From an uncultured Bryobacterales bacterium (lineage in GTDB: Bacteria; Acidobacteriota; Terriglobia; Bryobacterales; Bryobacteraceae), in contig CALGAR010000143.1 in NCBI GenBank assembly GCA_937959285.1, positions 1-64,000 of the forward strand: a stretch of DNA of 64,000 bases, in the 5' to 3' direction. Made by a program: the position numbers and the translations under genes. Positions within the stretch are counted from its first letter, which is position 1. Each line of letters begins with the position of its first letter. Below are positions 58,094 through 64,000 of the stretch, in pieces. Under the pieces are notes generated by a model that had not been told where the DNA came from, did not search any database, and saw only the letters and a list, made by a program, of their open reading frames with translations.

Positions 58094-61000
58094 TCAGAAC
58101 TCGAGACGCAGTCCGAGACGTGTTGTCCTCGGGCCGGCGCCTTCGAGGTTATGCGTCGAGAGGATCACCGCCGCCGAGCTGCTGCTGATATTCGAGTCAG
58201 GCACGGCGAAGTTGGGGTGGTTGAACACATTCGTGAACGTAGCTTCGGCTCTCATGGAGACCCGCTCTGTAAGCGAGATCCTCTTGAAGAGACCGAGGTT
58301 CACGAACTCGGTTCCCGGGCCGCGCAGAATGTTTACGCCCGAGTTGCCGAAGCGGCCGGAATTGGCTGGCGGCACCAGAAACGCCGAGGTATCGAACCAC
58401 TGCCAGAGCGTGGGGTTGTCGACCTTGCCGCTTGCGATTCGGTCCGGACGGCCGCTGCTCGAACCGATATTCGCAGGATCGGCGCCACTGTAGGTGGGAG
58501 TGAAGTATTGCCCTGTCTGAACGATACCGAAAGCGGAAAGGGACCAGCCGCCCGCCACATGCTTCAGCCAGCCGTTGCTGGCATATCGCCGCCCCGCGCC
58601 GAAGGGTAGCTCCCAGATCGCGTTGAACATGAACCGATGCCGCCGGGTGTACGCATAGTCACCCCATTCCGCGAGCCGGTCGTAGGAGTTCTGGGGAGTG
58701 CCGCCGTTTTCACCTTCGCTGTGGGTGTCTGTCAGGTTCTTCGCCCACGTGTGGCTTACCTGGAACTGGAAGCCGTTCTTGTAACGGCGCTCCACGCTCA
58801 GAATCAGCCCGTTGTAGATGGCGCTGCCGCCGTTCTCCCGGTAGTTCACGCTGCTCAGCTGCGGGAACGGACGACGGGAAACGCTGAACGGAATCGTGCT
58901 CGGCTGGAGCTGGTTCAGGTTACGGGTGTACACCAGTTGGTGAGTCTTGGTGCCCGTGTAGGAGGCGCGGAAACCGAGTCCCAGCCACTCACGTTCGATG
59001 GACAGGTTGAACTGCTGGATGATCGGGTTCCGAATGTGGGGATCGATTGCGGTCAGACTCGCGGTCCCGCTCTGGTTCAATGACGACGGGAACATGGCGG
59101 GCAAGGTCCACAGGAAGCTTCCGTTCGTCAACGTATTCGGCGGAGTGCTTTCGGTTCCCGCATAGGGGCCGCCGATCAGGCTGCGCCACAGTTGGCCCGT
59201 GAACGAGTCATAAAACACGCCGTAACCGCCGCGCACAACTGTGCGGTTGTCCTGAGTCAGCTTGTACGCGAATCCGAAGCGCGGCGCCACGTTGTTCGTA
59301 TCCGTGTAGCCCAGAGTGCGCGTGGGCAGGCCCGCCTCCTTCGCCGTCACGATCGGGACCAGGTTGCTGGCGACGAACGCGGGGAACAACCGCTGCCGCG
59401 AAGCGTCGTTCGGTACAACGAGGACCCCCCGGAACGGGTCGAAGTTCGCGATCAGGTTGTTGTCTTCGGTGTACGGCCGATTGACTTCGTACCGGATTCC
59501 CAAGTTGAGGGTAAGCCGCGACGTAGCTCTGAAATCATCCTGAAAGAAGATCGACGTGTCCCAGTTGCGGCTGGTCACCATTTCGAATCCCGCCGACGAG
59601 CGGGAAGCGGAGAACGGAATTCCCAGCAGCAGGTCGGCATAGCCATGTCCTGTGAAGGCGCCGGTGAAGTTCAGGCTGCCCAGCGCACGCGACGGCGAAA
59701 CAGCGAAGTCCTGTCCGTAGTTGTGCCATACCTCACCGCCGAACTTAAAGGTATGCCGGCCCTTGATCCACGACAGGTTGTCCTGCCACTGGAAGATCAT
59801 CTCGGCGCCGCGACGGTAGTCCAACTGGCTCAACCCGTGCATACCGGAAATCGAGATAATGGGCAGGCCTTCCACATCCGGCACTTCTCCCGGAAGGCCG
59901 GTCAGTCCGAGTTCCTGAATCACATCGCGCGCTTTGACGGGACCGCTATAGGGGTTATAACCGCGTACGAGCCCGAAGCGAAACTCGTTGATCAGGTTCG
60001 ACCTGAACACATGAGTGTCCGACACCACAAAGTTGCGGGTTTGACGCCGCTGAATGCGGAAGCCGATTGTGGGCAGTGAGCCCTCGAGCGCATTGTTGGG
60101 GGCGCGCATCGCGTCGAAGCGGGCGAACAGGCTGTTCTTCTCGTTGAAGTTGTGATCGATTCGAATATCCACCTGTTCTTTGCGCTGTCCCTGCTTGATG
60201 TTTTCGCGATAGTTCCCCGCCAGAAGTTCAAGGTCGCCGTAGTTCGCAGCCGGAAAGAAGCGCTCCTGCAGCCGCAAGGCAGTCTCATTCAGCCGGTCAT
60301 TCGGGATGACGTTTCCGGGAAACGGCGCGTTTGTCAACGGATCACGAATGATGATTGGCCGTCCGCTCGCGTCTCGTACCCGCGAAAAATCACCCGCTCG
60401 CATGCCAGGTGAGGGCAGGTTCAGGACCGGCTGAGCGGCAGTTCGCTGGTTAAATCCCTCGAGTCCGCCCGAGAAGAAGGTCTTGTTCCGGAACACCGGG
60501 CCGGAGACGGAGAAGCCGTAGTTATTGAGAACAGCGAAGCCCACGCTGTTCTGAAAGAAGTTCCGGGCGTTCAGGCCGGCGGTGTTGTAGTACCAGTAAG
60601 CTGAGCCGTGTAGATCGTTGCTGCCACCTTTGGTAACAACGCTGACGTGGCCCGGCGAGCTGAATTCAGCCGAATTGCCGGAGAGATCCACCTTGACTTC
60701 CTGGATGAAATCCATGGAAGGGTTCGCCGGCCCAATCATGTTGCCGTACAGCGTTGAGTTCGTCGTGATGCCGTCCACGGTGAAGTTGTTCATCGTGTAC
60801 CGGCTGCCTGCAAAGGAGATCGAGTAGCTGTTCAAAGACGGCTGCACTCCGGGGACCAGCGACATGAAGTTGAAGAGGAAACTATCCCAGTTGCCTCGGA
60901 CGTTCATGGCTGCGTCCAGATATTGCTGCTGCGTCTTCACATCCGAGATCACTGCCGATTCGGTAGTGATCACCGGCGCACTTCCTTCCACCGTGACCGA

Positions 61001-61363
61001 CGACGTCACATCGCCGATCTCCAGGTTCACATCCACCAGCACGGTGGCGTTCGCGCTCACCGCGATCCCGGTTGCAACGAACTTCTTGAAACCCGGCTGA
61101 GTCGCCGATACGGTGTAAGTGCCAGGCTGGAGATAACCGACTTCATACGCGCCGGTCTCTCCGGTATTTGCCGTTCTTGAGATGTTTGTACTTTCGTTTG
61201 TAACTGTGACCGGCACATTGGCGATGCCCGCGCCGCTCGTGTCGAGCACTCTTCCGCGGATCACACCGAAGGTCGTTTGTGCCTGAGCCACTGAACAGAA
61301 CAAGACCGCGGTAACGGTCAGAGACAGACACCTTCCACGTATATTGAACATCAGTTTGAGCAC
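58094..61363 (-). CDS. TonB-dependent receptor with N-terminal carboxypeptidase-regulatory domain (Oar-like)
   Basis: The 1,089-residue protein has a signal peptide (to SVAQAQ), then a CarboxypepD_reg/CNA-B-type domain (residues about 30-115) with VIRGRVLDTSGAGIANVPVT and GYLQPGTYTVSATQPGFKKF. A plug domain (about 125-260) contains TVDGITTNSTLYG and VVTKGGSNDLHGSAYW, and a large barrel ends in the aromatic LGLRLEF. It transports large substrates (siderophores, oligosaccharides or peptides) using TonB. No substrate-binding lipoprotein or TonB-linked gene is adjacent, so the substrate is unknown. The start could also be ATG 61351. Confidence 0.92.
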   Translation of the reverse strand: MLKLMFNIRGRCLSLTVTAVLFCSVAQAQTTFGVIRGRVLDTSGAGIANVPVTVTNESTNISRTANTGETGAYEVGYLQPGTYTVSATQPGFKKFVATGIAVSANATVLVDVNLEIGDVTSSVTVEGSAPVITTESAVISDVKTQQQYLDAAMNVRGNWDSFLFNFMSLVPGVQPSLNSYSISFAGSRYTMNNFTVDGITTNSTLYGNMIGPANPSMDFIQEVKVDLSGNSAEFSSPGHVSVVTKGGSNDLHGSAYWYYNTAGLNARNFFQNSVGFAVLNNYGFSVSGPVFRNKTFFSGGLEGFNQRTAAQPVLNLPSPGMRAGDFSRVRDASGRPIIIRDPLTNAPFPGNVIPNDRLNETALRLQERFFPAANYGDLELLAGNYRENIKQGQRKEQVDIRIDHNFNEKNSLFARFDAMRAPNNALEGSLPTIGFRIQRRQTRNFVVSDTHVFRSNLINEFRFGLVRGYNPYSGPVKARDVIQELGLTGLPGEVPDVEGLPIISISGMHGLSQLDYRRGAEMIFQWQDNLSWIKGRHTFKFGGEVWHNYGQDFAVSPSRALGSLNFTGAFTGHGYADLLLGIPFSASRSSAGFEMVTSRNWDTSIFFQDDFRATSRLTLNLGIRYEVNRPYTEDNNLIANFDPFRGVLVVPNDASRQRLFPAFVASNLVPIVTAKEAGLPTRTLGYTDTNNVAPRFGFAYKLTQDNRTVVRGGYGVFYDSFTGQLWRSLIGGPYAGTESTPPNTLTNGSFLWTLPAMFPSSLNQSGTASLTAIDPHIRNPIIQQFNLSIEREWLGLGFRASYTGTKTHQLVYTRNLNQLQPSTIPFSVSRRPFPQLSSVNYRENGGSAIYNGLILSVERRYKNGFQFQVSHTWAKNLTDTHSEGENGGTPQNSYDRLAEWGDYAYTRRHRFMFNAIWELPFGAGRRYASNGWLKHVAGGWSLSAFGIVQTGQYFTPTYSGADPANIGSSSGRPDRIASGKVDNPTLWQWFDTSAFLVPPANSGRFGNSGVNILRGPGTEFVNLGLFKRISLTERVSMRAEATFTNVFNHPNFAVPDSNISSSSAAVILSTHNLEGAGPRTTRLGLRLEF

Positions 61364-61806
61364 CTGTGGTCAACGAATGCAATGTTCCCTTTAAGGGGCC
61401 ATTGCCGCTGTATTGATTTGTATTGTTGTTTGCCCGGTCGAGGGGTTCGAACCTGCCGCGGGGGATGCGCAAACAATGCGTGCTGTGTCGGCCGACAGTG
61501 CCTGTACACGCATCCTTACTTTTATGCGCAGGGCAGACATAGGCCCACGCTTGACGAGGCAGTGACCGGAATCGTTAGGGCGACAACAACAATAGACACT
61601 ATCACGCTAGGAATCTCATAGCAAGATCCCACGTTCTTTCTGACATTCCAGTTCAGACAGCTTATAGGCCGAGGTTACTCCCAAATACGCTCTCCTCGGA
61701 ATTGCGCCGCCGGTGGCTCCAGTGTAGCCGGCATCGACTCCAGCTACGCCGTGCGATCGACGCCCGCGCCGAGCGACATCCAAGCCGGTTTGGTGCGACG
61801 GGTGAG
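61364..61806. other. Non-coding region upstream of the TonB receptor
   Basis: No convincing gene lies in these 443 bases. The AT-rich stretch at 61409-61430 near the receptor start is the likely promoter area, but no clear -35/-10 pair was found. Short open frames here have compositions unlike the neighbours. Confidence 0.5.
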
Positions 61807-62099
61807 ATCAGAACCGGATACGGCCCGCGAGCTGTACGATGCGGTTGGTCGCAGTGGTCGGCGATACCACGCGCCCGGAAGTTCGACGAGTAAGGACTCG
61901 GGTTTGCCGAGTTGAACTGCGACCGGTTCATGGTGTTGAGGGTGCCGAACCGCAACTGGAAGGCGATTCGTTCGGCGAAGTTGAACTGGCGCATCAGATT
62001 CGCGTTCCATTGGTTTGTCACGTCCTACCGCTCGCCGCCATGCCGCACCCTTCGGAAGACATCGGCGACACCGACGGGCCACAAATTGAAATTTGGAAG
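61807..62099 (-). pseudogene. Decayed C-terminus of a TonB-dependent receptor
   Basis: The minus strand reads LPNFNLWPVGVADVFRRVRH, then an in-frame TAG at 62027-62025, then QWNANLMRQFNFAERIAF, FGTLNTMNRSQFNSANPSPY and SSNF. A one-base insertion near 61874-61876 shifts the frame, after which VSPTTATNRIVQLAGRIRF and a stop at 61809-61807 follow. This order (NRSQFN, SNFGRV-type turn, ATNR, QLxGRIRF end) is the classical last barrel strands of the CarboxypepD_reg receptor family. No upstream part of the gene remains, so it is a relic. The 168 bases up to 62267 hold nothing recognisable. Confidence 0.8.
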
Positions 62100-62267
62100 T
62101 TGCTAAAGCGGAAAGTAATTGAGAAGCTTCGGCGGCTTAACCGGCTGGTGCGGGAAGGTGAGTGTGTTGGTCAAGAAGTTGAGCTACCGCCAGGAATTGA
62201 AGGCGGTCGCAGGGCCTGCGACATGCAATTCTATCACACATGCAGGCCCACGCAGGATGACTGGGGA

Positions 62268-63245
62268 CTAGGGCTTGCCGAAATAGGACTCGTTGATGAC
62301 AATAGGAGCTGATTTTTGGATGTGGTCGACGGCTTTCCGGGTCATTTCCGGCTTCAGCCGCTTTTCCAGTTCCGGCTTGACCTCCTCAAAGGACTTCGTC
62401 TTGTGCTCGTCTACAAGGATCAGGTGATAGCCGAAGTTAGTCTTTACCGGATCGCTCACCTTTCCGACTTCGAGCGCGAATGCCGCCTGCTCAAACTCGG
62501 GCACCATCTGGCCCCGCGAAAACGTCCCCAGAACTCCGCCGTTCGCTCCTGAAGCCGTATCGTCGGATTCCGCCTTCGCCAACTCCGAGAAATCGGCTCC
62601 AGCCTGGATTTTCTGCTGAATTTCCTTTGCCTTGGCCTGTGCTTCCGCATCCGTGAGGTCCTTCTGCTCTTTGTCCCTCAGGGGCACGGGCGAGCCTTGC
62701 ATCCGGACAAGGATGTGGCGGGCGGTTACGGTTTCAAACTCGGGCTTCTTCTCTTCGTACGCCTTTCGAAGATCGGCCTCGCTTGGAGTGCTGTTTGCCA
62801 GGAGCTCCTGCACGAGCAGGGAGGCGAGCACGTTCTGGCGCTGAAACGCGAGCTGCTGCTGAACTTTCTCCGTCTCGTGGAGCTTGCGCTTCTCCGCTTC
62901 CTGGGCGAGCGCCTTTATTTCGGCAATCTGCTCGGCGATTTTCCGCTTGTTTGGTCCCTTGGCTTCCGCTTGCGCCCGTTCCGGCAGCGATGCGATGAAG
63001 CGCTCATATTCAGCTTTTGTAATCTTCTCGTTGCCAACTGTGAGGACAACAGCGGTATCGGGAACCTCGGCAGCAGACGGGGCCGATCCTTCCGCGGCCC
63101 CTGCGGCTGGCTGTTGCGCCGTTGGGGCGGGTTTCCCTGCGGCTGGCTTCGAGGCTGCAGGTCTTGACGGGTTAGCCGTGGGCGCAGGCGTCTGGCCCAT
63201 GAGTGCCGCAAGCGGCAGCAGACAGAACAAAAATCTTTTCTTCAT
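62268..63245 (-). CDS. Periplasmic parvulin-type peptidyl-prolyl isomerase (PrsA/SurA-like)
   Basis: ATG 63245 (AAGGAA upstream) opens a signal peptide MKKRFLFCLLPLAALMG; the open frame further upstream lacks homology. A Pro/Ala-rich linker (residues 20-60) is followed by a helical SurA-N-like domain (about 70-170) and a rotamase domain with TARHILVRMQGSP, GADFSELAKAESDD, GGVLGTFSRGQMVPEFEQAA and TNFGYHLILVDEHK. It catalyses cis-trans proline isomerisation during folding of exported proteins. The final helix is Lys/Glu-rich. Length 325. Confidence 0.92.
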   Translation of the reverse strand: MKKRFLFCLLPLAALMGQTPAPTANPSRPAASKPAAGKPAPTAQQPAAGAAEGSAPSAAEVPDTAVVLTVGNEKITKAEYERFIASLPERAQAEAKGPNKRKIAEQIAEIKALAQEAEKRKLHETEKVQQQLAFQRQNVLASLLVQELLANSTPSEADLRKAYEEKKPEFETVTARHILVRMQGSPVPLRDKEQKDLTDAEAQAKAKEIQQKIQAGADFSELAKAESDDTASGANGGVLGTFSRGQMVPEFEQAAFALEVGKVSDPVKTNFGYHLILVDEHKTKSFEEVKPELEKRLKPEMTRKAVDHIQKSAPIVINESYFGKP

Positions 63246-63405
63246 GAATTGGATTCCTTGGGTGAATTCGGGCGGGCGATAGAGCCATGCGAGGCCTGCG
63301 GACAAAATTTCCACCTTCCCCATTGTACCCCGCCGAGGTGATCCGCCCGCCAAACAGACTGTCGACTGCATTCTCCAGTCCGGGTTGGTGCGTATTCACA
63401 GTAGG

Positions 63406-63951
63406 ATGACCGAAGTGGCGCGGACTGAGCCAGCCGAAGCGAGCCTAGCGCGGGCGATCCACGGGGATACCTCTGCGTTCGCGGAAATTCTCCGGGAGCA
63501 CCAGGCGATGGTTTTCAGTTTGGCCTGGCATTGCCTGGGGGACCGGGCGCTGGCCGAGGAGGTAGCCCAGGATGTCTTTTTACAGTTGCATCGCAATCTC
63601 GCCGGGATCGAGTCGGCGGCGCACCTAAAGTTCTGGCTGCGCCGTGTGACGGCGAATCGGGCGATCGATATAACGCGACGGCGGCGCTGGTGGCCAAAGT
63701 TTGGGCTGGACGACGTGCCTGAGCCCGTTCTTGTGCCCCGCGAAGCCGACCATCTGCTCAACCGCGAGCTTCGCCGGCTCATTGCCGCTCTGCCGGAAAG
63801 ACAGCGCATCATCGTGGTCTTGCGCTATCAGGAGGACATGGATCCATCCGAGATTGCCGCCGTGCTGGATATGCCGGTGGCGACAGTGAAGAGTTACTTA
63901 CACCGGGCGCTCTCTGTGCTGAGAAAAGAGCTCGGAGGGAAGACGGAATGA
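63406..63951 (+). CDS. ECF-type sigma-70 family RNA polymerase sigma factor
   Basis: ATG 63406 gives 181 residues; GTG 63388 or TTG 63385 are in-frame alternatives and the Shine-Dalgarno evidence is weak for all of them. Region 2 shows VFSLAWHCLGDRALAEEVAQ and DVFLQLHRNL. Region 4 shows LPERQRIIVVLRYQEDMDPS and EIAAVLDMPVATVKSYLHRA, the DNA-binding helix-turn-helix. It directs transcription of a stress or surface regulon. The next gene overlaps it in ATGA and is probably its anti-sigma factor. Confidence 0.93.
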   Translation: MTEVARTEPAEASLARAIHGDTSAFAEILREHQAMVFSLAWHCLGDRALAEEVAQDVFLQLHRNLAGIESAAHLKFWLRRVTANRAIDITRRRRWWPKFGLDDVPEPVLVPREADHLLNRELRRLIAALPERQRIIVVLRYQEDMDPSEIAAVLDMPVATVKSYLHRALSVLRKELGGKTE

Positions 63952-64000
63952 AGGAATCGTTGGAAAACGAACTGCGTCTGGCGCTGCAGCGCCACGATCC
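63948..64000 (+). CDS. Start of a probable anti-sigma factor, cut by window edge
   Basis: The ATG overlaps the sigma factor stop in ATGA. Only MKESLENELRLALQRHD is visible. The charged short helix and the coupling to an ECF sigma factor fit a zinc-finger or membrane anti-sigma protein in an acidobacterial genome, but the domain itself lies beyond the window. Confidence 0.55.
   Translation, partial: MKESLENELRLALQRHD

Noticed and set aside
59192..60079. Plus-strand open frame opposite the TonB receptor
   Set aside because: Antisense shadow rich in Arg, Val and Gln, without motifs.
1..64000. CRISPR array, rRNA genes or complete insertion sequences
   Set aside because: No regularly spaced direct repeats, no rRNA-like sequence and no transposase motifs were seen; only the small relic near tRNA-Ser hints at a mobile element.

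Overview
The bulk of the window (about 2,150 to 64,000) reads as one continuous stretch of an Acidobacteriota chromosome, probably Solibacter/Bryobacter-like. The basis is the gene set: large carboxypeptidase-regulatory-type TonB-dependent receptors, many TPR and ASH/choice-of-anchor-D secreted proteins, DUF4920, PafA-like phosphatase, and a mixture of Shine-Dalgarno and apparently leaderless starts. This placement is inferred without any database search. The first ~2.1 kb looks different: it is a mosaic of short, high-GC gene fragments (glycolate-oxidase-like, P450-like, an actinobacterial-looking zinc-binding protein, CtaG) joined end to end. The GC content then drops inside the sorbosone-dehydrogenase gene near 2,100-2,160. 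An assembly chimera at the contig edge is the simplest reading.

Layout. 2.5-6.1 kb: small exported protein, OmpH/Skp chaperone, a solitary groES with a clear sigma70 promoter, a PafA-like phosphatase and a DUF4920 protein. 6.2-12.3 kb: a four-gene minus-strand operon (NTT-type nucleotide transporter fused to HEAT-like repeats, cNMP-fold protein, histidine kinase, response regulator) with a second, membrane-bound histidine kinase divergent from it. 12.3-18.6 kb: an exported metallophosphatase overlapping an exported protein with kinase-like HxD..N and IDFG motifs, then a short Omp85-type barrel and a long TPR protein. 18.8-30.8 kb (plus strand): miaA, small secreted proteins, a reduced TonB-type barrel, a PP2C phosphatase, a translationally coupled trio of exported proteins, thiD, an SDR and a minimal penicillin-binding transpeptidase. 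30.9-32.5 kb: rplU-rpmA-obg with an intrinsic terminator between rpmA and obg.

33.7-52.1 kb is a glycan cluster: five GT9 (heptosyltransferase-type) proteins including one tandem double enzyme, a GT4-SIS fusion, a GmhB-type heptose-bisphosphate phosphatase, an SDR, GT2 and GT4 enzymes, two paralogous two-domain glycosyltransferases in opposite orientation, a DUF421 protein and an MsbA-like ABC exporter. Together these fit assembly and export of a heptose-containing surface glycan. 52.4-57.6 kb: lipA-ftcD-hutI-hutU (histidine degradation without hutH), then tRNA-Ser(UGA). 58.1-64 kb: a full-length TonB-dependent receptor, a decayed receptor C-terminus, a parvulin-type periplasmic foldase and an ECF sigma factor with the start of its probable anti-sigma factor.

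The most interesting candidates are the exported kinase-like/phosphatase pair (12.3-15.1 kb), the NTT-HEAT transporter signalling operon (6.2-12.3 kb), the GT4-SIS fusion with an altered isomerase site (36.9-38.8 kb) and the secreted trio at 25.1-27.9 kb.
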